This document shows positions 43,359 through 52,407 of a DNA stretch of 64,000 bases, piece after piece (the stretch's first letter is position 1; every line of letters starts with the position of its first letter). The position numbers were made by a program, and so were the translations under genes. The notes under the pieces were generated by a model that was not told the origin of the DNA, did no database searches, and worked only from the letters and a program-made list of their open reading frames with translations. Origin of the DNA: Calothrix parasitica NIES-267 (GTDB taxonomy: Bacteria > Cyanobacteriota > Cyanobacteriia > Cyanobacteriales > Nostocaceae); the NCBI RefSeq assembly GCF_002368095.1, contig NZ_AP018228.1, forward strand, positions 1 through 64,000, read 5' to 3'.

Positions 43359-44744
43359 CTAATAACGCTCATTTACCAAATTCTTGAACTGGGTATACGG
43401 CGCATCAAACAGCAGTTTAATCGTTCCAGAAGCCCCACCGCGATGCTTCACCACGCTCACTTCAGCAACGCCTTTATCCATCGTCTCCGGCTCGTAAATT
43501 TCTTCGCGGTACAAGGTAATGATAATGTCCGAATCTTCTTCAATCCGACCGGAATCTCGGAGGTCGGCTGAGGTAGGACGCTTGTTATTCCTGCTTTCCA
43601 CGCCACGATTTAATTGACACAGTAAAGCGATGGGAGCTTGACATTCACGCGCAAGTTGCTTGAGCGCTCGCGTTACTTTCCCAATAGAGAACGCCAAATT
43701 CCCGCTGTTACTGCCAATATCTTCCATTAACCCCAGGTAGTCTATCCCCACCATTGCTAAGGAGCCAGTGCGAGCAAGCAACCTTTTAATCTTAGCCCTT
43801 ACAGCCGTCACCGTGAGATAAGGGCTATCGTCAATGTACAACGGGAAGTCAGCAAGCCGAGAAACACTCTCCGATACGGCTTCCCATTGCCGTGCATGGG
43901 TGAGCTTACCTGTTTGCAATAAATCGCTTTCAATTCCCGAATCCTGGGAAACAAAGCGGTCAGCCCACTCTTCCTTATCCATTTCCATCGAGAAGATAAC
44001 TGCTGGATGTCCCTCTCGTGCCATATTGATAGCAATATTTCCTACAAAAGAGGACTTCCCACAACCGGGACGAGCAGCAATGGTAATCAGTTTACCAGGC
44101 TTCAAACCACCGTTGAGCAAACCATCAAGGTCATAAAACCCCGTGGGTACGCCCTTTCTACGGTCTCCTCCATCAGTATGACGTTCTTCAATTCGGGCAT
44201 AGGTATCCACCATAATATCTGCCAGGGGCATAGGTTCGGCAGCGCCGTAAGTATCACCTGTAACCGCAAATAATGCCGATTCCGCTTGTTCCATCACCTC
44301 TGGCAATTCCATATCAACAGAATAGCCCAACTTAACAATACGATTCCCTGCTTGAATAAGCTGGCGACGTTTGTACTTGTTCATCACCAGGTCAGCCAGC
44401 GCATCAATATTCACCGCAGAAACTGTGCGGTCAAAAAGACTCACCAACTTGTTCATTCCACCGACCCGTTCCAACTGTCCCCTATCTTCCAGCCAGCTTT
44501 TAACCGCTAACACATCCGTGGGCTTATTTTGGGCGTGAAGGCTAAGACAAGCTTGGTATATCTCAGAGTGGGTGCTAATCATAAAAGCTTGCTTATCCAA
44601 AAGGTCAGCCATTCGGATGATGGCACTGGGGTCAAAAAGAATTCCCCCCAAAATCGCTTCCTCCGCCTCGATATTCATCGGGGGTAGTTCCTCCTGTATG
44701 GGGTTAAAGTCCATAGGGGAAGAGCCGTTCAAAAAATTATTCAT
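43359..44744 (-). CDS. dnaB: Replicative DNA helicase DnaB
   Basis: 461 residues from the ATG at 44744 (MNNFLNGSSPMDFNP). N-terminal domain (EEAILGGILFDPSAI, then FLDRTVSAVNI), linker helix, and the RecA-fold C-terminal domain with Walker A ARPGCGKSS, Walker B VGIDYLGL, CQLNRGVE and DLRDSGRIEEDSD, ending in KHRGGASG and the FDAPYTQF region. Unwinds DNA ahead of the replisome. It is plasmid-encoded and somewhat divergent; gene order with the winged-helix protein suggests helicase plus loader. Its 3' end has a partial duplicate at 41595. Confidence 0.92.
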   Translation of the reverse strand: MNNFLNGSSPMDFNPIQEELPPMNIEAEEAILGGILFDPSAIIRMADLLDKQAFMISTHSEIYQACLSLHAQNKPTDVLAVKSWLEDRGQLERVGGMNKLVSLFDRTVSAVNIDALADLVMNKYKRRQLIQAGNRIVKLGYSVDMELPEVMEQAESALFAVTGDTYGAAEPMPLADIMVDTYARIEERHTDGGDRRKGVPTGFYDLDGLLNGGLKPGKLITIAARPGCGKSSFVGNIAINMAREGHPAVIFSMEMDKEEWADRFVSQDSGIESDLLQTGKLTHARQWEAVSESVSRLADFPLYIDDSPYLTVTAVRAKIKRLLARTGSLAMVGIDYLGLMEDIGSNSGNLAFSIGKVTRALKQLARECQAPIALLCQLNRGVESRNNKRPTSADLRDSGRIEEDSDIIITLYREEIYEPETMDKGVAEVSVVKHRGGASGTIKLLFDAPYTQFKNLVNERY

Positions 44745-44758
44745 GATGATATGTAAAT

Positions 44759-45946
44759 TTACGTGACAACATTGCTCAACCATTCGGGATGGTTGGTTTG
44801 TACCCAATCCAGCCAAGTCACATGTTTTTCGTTAAAGATTCTGAGATACACTCCACCTCTGTTACGGGCTGAATGGTATTGCTGGATAAACATTTCATGC
44901 TGACCGGGGTTCCAGGAAGCAAATCCATCGTGCTGCATCTTCTTGCCGTTTTTGAGGCGCATGAAATCATCCCAACGTAGGTCTGCGTCAAGAGGGTGCT
45001 TGTTGCACCAATTGCTGGCATGGGCAGAACTTTGAATCGGGGGCATGGTTTCCATCAGCCAGCCCATAAATTCTCGTCGTAATGCCAAGTTAGGACAGTG
45101 CCATCCCTTATACGTAGTCGGTCTTACTTCGGCTTGAAGCGGCGGCGCGGAATTTTTATCCTCACTCGATGTGTTGTGGGGTTTTGTAAAACTTTGGGAT
45201 TTCTCTTGAGGGATAACAGGAGTGGTTGAAAAACTTTCTGTGGGGTCAAACCCGTCACCATTGCTGCTAACCTCTTCTTCTTTTATTGGAACATTATCAC
45301 CATCATTAGTTGGTTGTTTTAGGTTTTCTTTGTATATAGATGGTTCTTCAGATTTAAAGAACGGGGTGTTTAAATCTGAAGAACGCGAGCTTTCATTTTG
45401 AAGAACGGCACCCGGTAAGGGTTTCAGGGACTCCTGGGCTTCGGGCGCGTCTTCTACCATAGATTCTTCTTCTGCTGGCTCGTCTTCTAAGTCTTCTGGG
45501 GTGGGAGGCTGCTGGTTGTCATCGCAGGGCAGAGGAAAGTGTGGTCGCCAGCCAGTAAGTTCCTCCGTTCTTTCTACACAAAATGTAAGCCAAGTTCTGG
45601 TATTGGACTCCTGCCAGGAAACTGGAGGAGCTTCGTCGAGGTCGTGCTTGATGTGAGCAAATATTGTTTTTTCCAATATCCCCATCTTGATCAGCCACCT
45701 GACCATGCGCCCAAATTGGCTTTCTGACAGGCTCGTGAGTTGCTTTCTTATCCACTCCTTGTACCCGTTATAAATCCAGTGTTTGGTTCCACCGTGGCTG
45801 AAGAATCCACTATTGGTATTCAACCAATGTTCCATTTGACGCATAAAAACGGCACATTCGCCGGGGAATGGGGCATTTAAGAGGCGTAATACCTTGGCGA
45901 GTGTGGGGTCGTAGCGTAATACAAAGTTTCCAGTGTGCGCGGTCAT
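44759..45946 (-). CDS. Winged-helix replication protein, candidate helicase loader
   Basis: 395 residues with AGGAG before the ATG. Residues ~25-95 are a winged-helix domain as in phage replication proteins (FMRQMEHWL..., GGTKHWIYNGYKEWIRKQL, MVRWLIKMGILEK). The middle (~145-275) is a long acidic, proline-rich linker; the C-terminal ~115 residues form a second folded part (WHCPNLALRREFMGWLM...). The stop lies just before the dnaB start. Phage O/DnaD-type proteins bind the origin and deliver DnaB, which suits this position; sequence similarity is limited to the winged helix. Confidence 0.65.
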   Translation of the reverse strand: MTAHTGNFVLRYDPTLAKVLRLLNAPFPGECAVFMRQMEHWLNTNSGFFSHGGTKHWIYNGYKEWIRKQLTSLSESQFGRMVRWLIKMGILEKTIFAHIKHDLDEAPPVSWQESNTRTWLTFCVERTEELTGWRPHFPLPCDDNQQPPTPEDLEDEPAEEESMVEDAPEAQESLKPLPGAVLQNESSRSSDLNTPFFKSEEPSIYKENLKQPTNDGDNVPIKEEEVSSNGDGFDPTESFSTTPVIPQEKSQSFTKPHNTSSEDKNSAPPLQAEVRPTTYKGWHCPNLALRREFMGWLMETMPPIQSSAHASNWCNKHPLDADLRWDDFMRLKNGKKMQHDGFASWNPGQHEMFIQQYHSARNRGGVYLRIFNEKHVTWLDWVQTNHPEWLSNVVT

Positions 45947-46004
45947 TTTTTCTCCTCCCCACTTAAACCATCACTTCGTAAAATCTCGTAACATACCGTT
46001 TACC

Positions 46005-46093
46005 GTCTTGAGACCATGAGACGGGAGAAGAAGTCCTTTGAGACACCTGTCTCACCGTTGTCTCAAAGGTTATCTCATGTCTCACGTCTCATA
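46005..46093. promoter_or_regulatory. Cluster of GAGAC/GTCTC motifs with an 11-bp stem
   Basis: CCTTTGAGACA (46035-46045) pairs with TGTCTCAAAGG (46059-46069), loop CCTGTCTCACCGT. Around it are TTGAGACCATGAGACGG and three heptamers TCTCATG-TCTCACG-TCTCATA (46072-46092). It lies between the FtsK-like gene and the winged-helix gene. Either a terminator-like structure or operators for the replication genes. Confidence 0.55.
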
Positions 46094-48194
46094 ATTGTTT
46101 GATGCCGTAGCCATCGTCCGATACGTCCACCAAGCCAGCATCCATCAATTCCAAGAAAATATCTTCTGGTGTTTGGTTATCTCCACACAGTTCCAAACGG
46201 CTGAGGAATTTTTGGAACGAGGCATCGCGCTCGTTGCTGCCGGATTTACGATAATAGAACCAGGCGTTAGGCGTTTTATCCTCCAGCCACGCCAACACCT
46301 TAGCCGCTTTATCGGATACCCCTGGGCTATCTGTCCCTTGTTTCTGTGGCAACGGCACCTGGAGCTTTCCCACGTCATAAATGCTGGGATTTTCTGACAG
46401 GGGAGAATGATGTTCCTGATGCAATTCAGGAAATAGCGCTAAAAGTGTTCTCACGGGGTCAGGTTGCCCATTGCCAGGGTGTTTGTTGGTTTTAAGCCAA
46501 TTAGGGATTTCGCCCAACTCCCCATCCTTGAGGGGCTGCCCGAAATTATTTGGATTGGCTTTGAAATACCGCCCAGAAGCAACGGCGATAGAGGTGAGTA
46601 AACCCGTCTTGATATGCTGAGATTGGCAACCAATGAAATTCACGCCGTCCTTGAAGGTATCTGCCATCCCAGAGGTATTTTTACTCCCCACCACGGCTCC
46701 AAGGTGATTACTGTGCAATACCAGAATCAATCCCGCACCCGTTTTAGCAAAGTTTGTCAGCAAGAAAATAATCGCCCAAGTACGCTCTTCTTCTGTCATC
46801 AGCGAAAACAACCGCATGGCTTCATCGATAACTAACTGGAGGTTATTCTGACTATAGGGAGGTGCCGATTCCAATTCCTTGAGACGCTGAAACAACTTTT
46901 TAGCAACCTCTCTATCGGCTGCTTCCATATCCCTGTTGGGGTATTCCAATGCCGAGGTAAGCTGGCATTTGAACGGGTAAATATCGATACCTGCGCTATA
47001 ATATTCTACGGTTAAGTTGGGGTCAGCAGCTTTGGAGAGAATCGCCAGAATGCCTGCCAATGTTCCTTTTCCACCACGCTGCGCTCCAGCAATAGCGGTA
47101 ATTTGACTGGAGAGAATTTGGTCAATGTGAAAACCTTGCCCCACTAGGAGTTTGACCACTTCTTGGGCGCGTTGCGACAAGGGAATATCTTGAAGTGCCA
47201 CACCGGCCGTGGAGGTTTCCGTGTTGGCAGGTTGGGGCTTTTCATGGGATATTGGTTCCTCTTCTCCAGAATCCGTAGGATGGATAGCTCCCGCGCCGTC
47301 CTGGATAACCGTAGGCATGGCAGATGCAGGTATTTCCGGTGCTTGCACGGTTGATGTGGGCATAAAGGAAGATGGTGCAGCGAAAGAAGCCCCAAACCCA
47401 AAGATATCTTCTCCCCCTTGTGCTTCGTCCTCATAGGGCAGTAAGCCAAGCCGCTGCTTGATGTCGTGCATAAGATGTTGGTCTAAGGACGAATCGGGGC
47501 TGACCGATTCTACCAGTTTGTTGATTTCGGTGACGATGTTTTTCGACTTGAATCCGCCATCCACATACGCTTGCCGGAGTACGTAGTAGATAGCGAACCG
47601 CTTGCCTTCTGGGACGTTTGATAACAGTTCCAACATCATCCCTTGGTAATCGACCAGCATTTCAAGCTCGCGGCGTTCGTTGTACGGCAGAAACGCCATT
47701 GTCTCGAAACGCTCGTGGTTTTCATTTTCATCGGCTTTAAGGGCTTGTCTTCCATCAGCCGACGTAGATTGTGCTAACTTTTGTAACGTGAAGCTGGAAA
47801 AAGGAATAGGAAGCACTCGACCCAAACGAAAAGCGCTATCGGCAACAGAAGCGCCATATCCAAGAAATCCAAGGGTTATTGCTACAGGAGCCAGTGGAGC
47901 AACGGCTGTACCCGTGGAAAGAAACGAGACAAGACCAGCCGATAATCCCAGAAGCTGCGTAAAACCGCCATGCATCCGGTTCTGTTGGGATTTTTCGAGG
48001 AGATTTTCCACATGAAGCTGGAGCCAGCCCATCACGTCTCCTGCTTCGAGGATTTCGGTGGGCGGAAAGACCGCTTTACTACGCCGAAATTGGGCTTCTA
48101 ATTCGTACCGTCGGAATTGCTCGTTGGTGATGGTTTGATTGTTGGTATGAGGTGGTGATGCCCCAGTGAAGGGGTTGGGTGTTTTTTTGAGCAT
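46089..48194 (-). CDS. VirD4/FtsK-like membrane ATPase, candidate coupling protein
   Basis: 701 residues. Two hydrophobic segments at ~residues 75-120 (LLGLSAGLVSFLSTGTA, VAPLAPVAITLGFLGYGASV), a long S/P/E-rich linker to ~345, then a P-loop GAQRGGKGT and Walker B LQLVIDEAMRLF with an LVLHSNHLG strand. The GKG-type P-loop and membrane anchor are those of VirD4/TraG coupling proteins, which deliver the relaxase to the secretion channel, or of related FtsK-HerA pumps. It is far from the virB operon. Which of the two it serves is not settled by the sequence. Confidence 0.65.
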   Translation of the reverse strand: MLKKTPNPFTGASPPHTNNQTITNEQFRRYELEAQFRRSKAVFPPTEILEAGDVMGWLQLHVENLLEKSQQNRMHGGFTQLLGLSAGLVSFLSTGTAVAPLAPVAITLGFLGYGASVADSAFRLGRVLPIPFSSFTLQKLAQSTSADGRQALKADENENHERFETMAFLPYNERRELEMLVDYQGMMLELLSNVPEGKRFAIYYVLRQAYVDGGFKSKNIVTEINKLVESVSPDSSLDQHLMHDIKQRLGLLPYEDEAQGGEDIFGFGASFAAPSSFMPTSTVQAPEIPASAMPTVIQDGAGAIHPTDSGEEEPISHEKPQPANTETSTAGVALQDIPLSQRAQEVVKLLVGQGFHIDQILSSQITAIAGAQRGGKGTLAGILAILSKAADPNLTVEYYSAGIDIYPFKCQLTSALEYPNRDMEAADREVAKKLFQRLKELESAPPYSQNNLQLVIDEAMRLFSLMTEEERTWAIIFLLTNFAKTGAGLILVLHSNHLGAVVGSKNTSGMADTFKDGVNFIGCQSQHIKTGLLTSIAVASGRYFKANPNNFGQPLKDGELGEIPNWLKTNKHPGNGQPDPVRTLLALFPELHQEHHSPLSENPSIYDVGKLQVPLPQKQGTDSPGVSDKAAKVLAWLEDKTPNAWFYYRKSGSNERDASFQKFLSRLELCGDNQTPEDIFLELMDAGLVDVSDDGYGIKQL

Positions 48195-48268
48195 GATAGG
48201 GGGATGGGGTTTCGGGACATGGGGGCTGGGTTAAGCCATACCCCCAAAGGATGATGTGTCAGGGCATA

Positions 48269-49012
48269 CTAGCCACGTCCGTTGAGCCGCAGCATGATGG
48301 CAAAGCCGGTTTCGGCGGCGAAAACCTTGACGATATTCACAGTGGCAACCGCTAAAACGGTGAATGGGTCGCCCCAGTACTCCAGAGGATTATGCGCCTG
48401 GAATGTCACCACGATGTCCGCTATCCAGCAGCCGATAGCCGCGAAGCCTACGAGGTAATACTGAAACATTCCTGCGCTCAGGTAATCTTTATGTGCCGCT
48501 TTAGCCCGGTTGATTTTGCTACTGGGGGCAGAGCCAGCGTCGAATTGTGAATAGTGGTCAAGTGTCCCTTTAGCTTCTTCTGGAGTTGACCCACGTACCG
48601 CTATGCCTTCGATAACCTGTATTACTGTGCTGGTAGCAACGGCTCCGAGGAAAGCATTGCGCTGCGAGGTAAAAATCAGTCCCAGGGATGTCCACAGTCC
48701 GAGTACGGCTTTTCCTTCTGGGGTGCCGAAGTTGGTTAGTGCTGGAGCGTTAGGATTAGACGCAATCCAGTAGGCATCGGCTGAGATGGTTAATCCCCAG
48801 AGAAATATCGCCAGACCAATAATTCCTCTGCCCCTGCCACGAATCATGAAACAGGTAAAGTTGATAACCTGGTTGGGAATAAATAGCAGCAGTTTAACCA
48901 GAATGTTGCTGCCGCTGCGGGTTTTTCTCCGTTGGTTATACCCGACATAGGAGGATTGCCTATCGCTGGTACTGGAGGTTTGGTTTTTATTACGAGCGGA
49001 TGATAGTGCCAA
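48269..49012 (-). CDS. Polytopic membrane protein of the plasmid cluster
   Basis: 247 residues; start TTG at 49012 with GGAGG nine bases upstream. Four or more hydrophobic stretches (IIGLAIFLWGLTISADAYWI, AVLGLWTSLGLIFTSQRNAFLGAV, YYLVGFAAIGCWIADIVVTF, VLAVATVNIVKVFAAETGFAI) separated by a soluble loop. One base separates it from the upstream gene. Probably works with the FtsK-like ATPase encoded next; no family recognised. Confidence 0.6.
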   Translation of the reverse strand: MALSSARNKNQTSSTSDRQSSYVGYNQRRKTRSGSNILVKLLLFIPNQVINFTCFMIRGRGRGIIGLAIFLWGLTISADAYWIASNPNAPALTNFGTPEGKAVLGLWTSLGLIFTSQRNAFLGAVATSTVIQVIEGIAVRGSTPEEAKGTLDHYSQFDAGSAPSSKINRAKAAHKDYLSAGMFQYYLVGFAAIGCWIADIVVTFQAHNPLEYWGDPFTVLAVATVNIVKVFAAETGFAIMLRLNGRG

Positions 49013-49013
49013 A

Positions 49014-49478
49014 TTATTGACCTCCGGATGAAAGTGTCAAACAGGTGTTGAGAAAGTGATGCTTCCATTCAAATTTTTGGTGTCGAATACGACCAATGCA
49101 GACCCCATTTTTATCGAAAACCTGAATGTGCTGGTTGGGTTTGAAGGCGGACAGGTCGAGCTTTGGTGGGGCTTGGACGTTATCGATGAAATTCTCTACC
49201 TTCACGGTTGAATAGGTAATGTGTTCGCCAATGCGGCTTTGCGTATCCAGCGTCTGAGCGCGAGCTTTTAGGCCGTGTTGTTTTACGCCTTCCTGTTGGT
49301 CGATGGAGGCTTTTTGTAATTGGCTTTCAATAGCCAGTTGTTGCTGGCGAATCGAAGAGCCAATTTGGACGAAAACGACCGGCACAAAGGGAATCGCCGC
49401 AATAATAATACCCAAACCCCCTAACACATAACTGGTAAAACGCAGTGTATTGTTGGCTGGCATAATAGAAAAAGTCAT
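49014..49478 (-). CDS. Small membrane-anchored coiled-coil protein
   Basis: 154 residues. One hydrophobic segment near the N-terminus (YVLGGLGIIIAAIPFVPVVFV), a Q-rich helical region, then a beta-type C-terminal domain (HIQVFDKNGVCIGRIRH). Coupled to the following membrane protein gene. Function unknown. Confidence 0.6.
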   Translation of the reverse strand: MTFSIMPANNTLRFTSYVLGGLGIIIAAIPFVPVVFVQIGSSIRQQQLAIESQLQKASIDQQEGVKQHGLKARAQTLDTQSRIGEHITYSTVKVENFIDNVQAPPKLDLSAFKPNQHIQVFDKNGVCIGRIRHQKFEWKHHFLNTCLTLSSGGQ

Positions 49479-49481
49479 TTG

Positions 49482-49775
49482 TTATGGGGCTGTAGATGTT
49501 GTTCGCTCTCCAGCCCATTTTTTTGAGCATTCACAACGGAAGAGTCGTTTGGGTATATTGCCTGCGATAACAGACAGGTGCTGCATGGATTCATACTCCT
49601 GCATAGCGGCACTGAGTTCGTCTAACGCCTGTATCGCATCACCAAGCCGCAAATCGGGATGAAATCCTCCCGCAGATATCATCGCCAGCACATCCGGCCG
49701 ACCAGCCAGGTCGTTGATTTGAGTGCGGATGGAAGCAATCATATCCAAGGTCGATGCTGATTTTTGGGTATCCAT
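49482..49775 (-). CDS. Small hypothetical protein
   Basis: 97 residues from the ATG at 49775 (MDTQKSASTLDMIASIRTQ); the longer frame would overlap the upstream gene. Helical N-terminal ~65 residues and a C-terminal end with a CEC motif (LFRCECSKKW). Part of the minus-strand string 51.4-46 kb. Confidence 0.55.
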   Translation of the reverse strand: MDTQKSASTLDMIASIRTQINDLAGRPDVLAMISAGGFHPDLRLGDAIQALDELSAAMQEYESMQHLSVIAGNIPKRLFRCECSKKWAGERTTSTAP

Positions 49776-49813
49776 AATAGTGGTTGAAGATATCGTGTGT
49801 ACGGGAAAAAACG

Positions 49814-50536
49814 TTATTGAAGATTGGCAGCAATGGCTTCCATGAGATACAAACCGTTGTTGTAATCGTCGTAAAGCTCGTCCAGCCGATTGCACACTTC
49901 ATCGATATCGTCCGCCATAATGGCGATAACTTCGCTGTCCTGTACCTGAAAAAGCGCATGACGTGCGGCTTCTTTAATTAACAGATAATGGTCGATGGGC
50001 GTTAAATCCTGTAAGTGGCTCCCAAATCGTTCGACGAGGTAATCAATACTCTCGAACCCATCGATGTGCCGGGTAATCGGATGTCCGGAATCATCCATCA
50101 GTCCTTCAAATAAGGCTTGATGAGCATCGATGGGGATATCCGTTAATACTGACGCAGCCTTTTCTGTATAGGGATTAAGAGTTGCTCCATTGGCTTGTTC
50201 CAGGTGCTGTAAGGTGTCAGCAATCTGAAAAAGCAATTGTAGTTTATCTCCAAAACTGAGGGTTTCCAGGCATTCTCCCCACGTCTGACAGATATCGTTA
50301 ATCAGAGGCGACCCATCGATAAAATAGCGAACGGGTTTGCGTCCTACCGCTTTAACATGGTCGGGATGCTTGGTGTACTGTGCGTGCCAGTGCCTACCGG
50401 AATCTTCGATGCGGTCGTTACGACCCAGAGTGAAAATATTCAATAAATCCATTGTTTGTTCAAAAGAGAGAGTTGTGTCCATGTCTTTTTTGTCCGTGGG
50501 GGGCTGTTTGCCCTTCAACCACGGCACATCGAACAA
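49814..50536 (-). CDS. Hypothetical acidic protein
   Basis: 240 residues from the ATG at 50536, or 222 from 50482 (MDTTLSFEQTMDLLNIF). Acidic and largely helical, with Asp-rich C-terminus (IMADDIDEVCNRLDELYDDYNN). No family recognised. Followed 38 bases later by the next gene of the same string. Confidence 0.6.
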   Translation of the reverse strand: MFDVPWLKGKQPPTDKKDMDTTLSFEQTMDLLNIFTLGRNDRIEDSGRHWHAQYTKHPDHVKAVGRKPVRYFIDGSPLINDICQTWGECLETLSFGDKLQLLFQIADTLQHLEQANGATLNPYTEKAASVLTDIPIDAHQALFEGLMDDSGHPITRHIDGFESIDYLVERFGSHLQDLTPIDHYLLIKEAARHALFQVQDSEVIAIMADDIDEVCNRLDELYDDYNNGLYLMEAIAANLQ

Positions 50537-50571
50537 TGAGGCTTTGGCGGTCGAGCCTCTGCACAGCGGTT

Positions 50572-50718
50572 CTACGCCCTTGTTGGTAATGGCTCAAAGA
50601 AGTATTGCGGGTGGGTGTCGGTACCCTGGGTACACAGATACCGATAGAGACATCCACCAATGCTGTAGACGGCTTGCGTCGATAAGGTGCGGCTATCGCG
50701 CACGGGTGTTGTGTTCAT
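50572..50718 (-). CDS. Small hypothetical protein, 48 residues
   Basis: ATG at 50718 with AGGAATTTTCC just before it, a good Shine-Dalgarno. Codes for MNTTPVRDSRTLSTQAVYS... and ends 35 bases before the next gene. It fills a gap in an otherwise tightly packed string, which supports it; no other evidence. Confidence 0.4.
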   Translation of the reverse strand: MNTTPVRDSRTLSTQAVYSIGGCLYRYLCTQGTDTHPQYFFEPLPTRA

Positions 50719-50886
50719 GGAAAATTCCTGATGTGTTGATGGTGGATAGCACCAAACGTCAGCGCTGTTGCTTCCAAAGATGAAACGATGAAAAGAACAA
50801 CACAGCTGATAAAGGATTGACGGTAGAAGCAAAGATAAAAAGGGTAAAAGCAAAGACGTTTAACGCTGTGTGACCAACCCGAATCG

Positions 50887-51438
50887 CTAGCTTATCGCCG
50901 TTTCCGGGGACAAAGACTCCCCCGCTTTTACGGCATCGAGCAGTTGCTCCAGTTGCTGGTTTTGCTGCTGGATATCCTGCTGCATTTCCTCAACAACTAC
51001 GAGGGGTTTCTGCATGGTTTGCGCCAGGTCTTTAAGCGCCGTGTAATAGCCTTTCTGGCGCGATGCCGAGCGTTTGCGAATCGCCTGGTCTAGCTCTGCT
51101 TGTTTCTGGTCAAGGGTATTGAGGATGAGATGGTTTTTGACATCTTCAATGGTCGCTATGGCGTTAAGTTCTGCTTCAATTGCCAGAAACAGCGGGATAC
51201 CAAGAACTTGCGAGACGTTACTCACTAAGGTGCGCTGTGTACTGACTTCTAATCCTGGCTCCAAAGGAACTTCCCCGGTTCCACCAGGAAGCGCTGCCTT
51301 AATGGAATTGCGGATCAGCTTGGCTTCCTCGTTGGTCACGTCGTCACAATCGGCAAAATCATCCCGGACATCCGCAAGAATCATCCGAGCATCGTCTTCC
51401 TTAAGTTCCAATTCCGTACAAAGTTGCGATAGCAGCAT
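50887..51438 (-). CDS. Hypothetical coiled-coil protein
   Basis: 183 residues; AGGAGAGACAACT before the ATG. Helical throughout with a Q-rich coiled coil at residues ~150-170 (MQQDIQQQNQQLEQLLDAV). Starts 15 bases after the HTH gene and probably shares its transcript, which may run on through the 46-50 kb genes. No family recognised. Confidence 0.6.
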   Translation of the reverse strand: MLLSQLCTELELKEDDARMILADVRDDFADCDDVTNEEAKLIRNSIKAALPGGTGEVPLEPGLEVSTQRTLVSNVSQVLGIPLFLAIEAELNAIATIEDVKNHLILNTLDQKQAELDQAIRKRSASRQKGYYTALKDLAQTMQKPLVVVEEMQQDIQQQNQQLEQLLDAVKAGESLSPETAIS

Positions 51439-51453
51439 AGTTGTCTCTCCTGC

Positions 51454-51849
51454 CTAAGCAGATAATTGGACGAGTTTTTGTAATTCCTTACGAAAAGTTT
51501 CGCGGGTGAACAGATAAGCGTTTGCGAGAATGAAAGATTCCACCGCTGTTTTCTTTTTGAGATGTTCCATGCACGTCTTGAGTAGTGACACAATCCAGGT
51601 CTGAAACGGTGTGAGCAACACCTCGCGGTTATATTTGGATTTACGCAACAGCCATTCCGCTTTGGGATATTCGGGGTAACAAGAGCGAAAATCGGGAATG
51701 TGAGAAAAAGCGATGGACTCAAGCCGCTTCACTGTTGGACGGCTCGTGGACAGTGCATGAGCAATAGCTGTCTTAGATAACGGACAGTCCGCGAAGAATG
51801 CGGAAGCCTTTACCGTCGCGGCTAATGAATAAAACTGAGGTAGTGACAT
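51454..51849 (-). CDS. Helix-turn-helix regulator, full-length copy
   Basis: 131 residues from the ATG at 51849 (MSLPQFYSLAATVKAS); codons further upstream lack a start signal. Residues ~20-55 (CPLSKTAIAHALSTSRPTVKRLESIAFSHI) read as a helix-turn-helix. A truncated sister copy with near-identical first ~75 residues lies at 52391-52660. It is divergent from the small regulator at 52129 and heads the minus-strand string, so it probably controls both. Confidence 0.65.
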   Translation of the reverse strand: MSLPQFYSLAATVKASAFFADCPLSKTAIAHALSTSRPTVKRLESIAFSHIPDFRSCYPEYPKAEWLLRKSKYNREVLLTPFQTWIVSLLKTCMEHLKKKTAVESFILANAYLFTRETFRKELQKLVQLSA

Positions 51850-52128
51850 TTCTCTTGAAGGCAGATTGTTGACAAACAATTGGAGAACGAAAAACGGATA
51901 GGGAGTAAACGCCGCATGAACAATTGAGATGACGTTCGGGTACGTTCTGTTATCGTTCATGAAATAAATAATAGCATTCACGTGTCAATTAGTGACCATC
52001 AGCGCATCAAATTAGTATCACGATAATTAATACGTGTTTTGATTCGGATTTGAGCCTTACAATGGAGGCAATACCAACAAATCTGATACAATTCTGCACC
52101 TCCAAAGTTGATAAGAGGATGTTATCTC

Positions 52129-52407
52129 ATGCCAGAACGGATATACGTTACCTATCCCGGTGAATTTTACGACGATGCCTTGACTGTTGAAGCCGCGATT
52201 AAAAATCGCAGTAAATCCGCTGAAGCGGCTTCTCTGCTTTGTTCCAAGTTACAAGAACGCAAAACACGGCGAGACGAAATGGTACAGTATCTAGCCAACA
52301 AACGCCGGATATCGTTTGATGAAATGTGGCATCAATTGCTGGTGGGAGACTATCAACCTCTTACCCCCGATGAAACAAAAGCTTTAGATACTATCGAAGG
52401 AGATTAA
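52129..52407 (+). CDS. Small ribbon-helix-helix-type protein
   Basis: 92 residues from the ATG at 52129 (MPERIYVTYPGEF), with AGAGGATG upstream. A short strand followed by two helices (DALTVEAAIKNRSKSAEAASLLCSKLQ) suggests an RHH or similar DNA-binding fold. Related to the protein at 52913 (RIYVT start, AAA-rich second helix). Its 3' end overlaps the truncated HTH gene on the other strand by 17 bases. Confidence 0.55.
   Translation: MPERIYVTYPGEFYDDALTVEAAIKNRSKSAEAASLLCSKLQERKTRRDEMVQYLANKRRISFDEMWHQLLVGDYQPLTPDETKALDTIEGD

Noticed and set aside
47144-47449. Long minus- and plus-strand frames inside the FtsK-like gene
   Set aside because: They are shadows of the G+C-rich coding frame, rich in R, P and H, and lack start signals.
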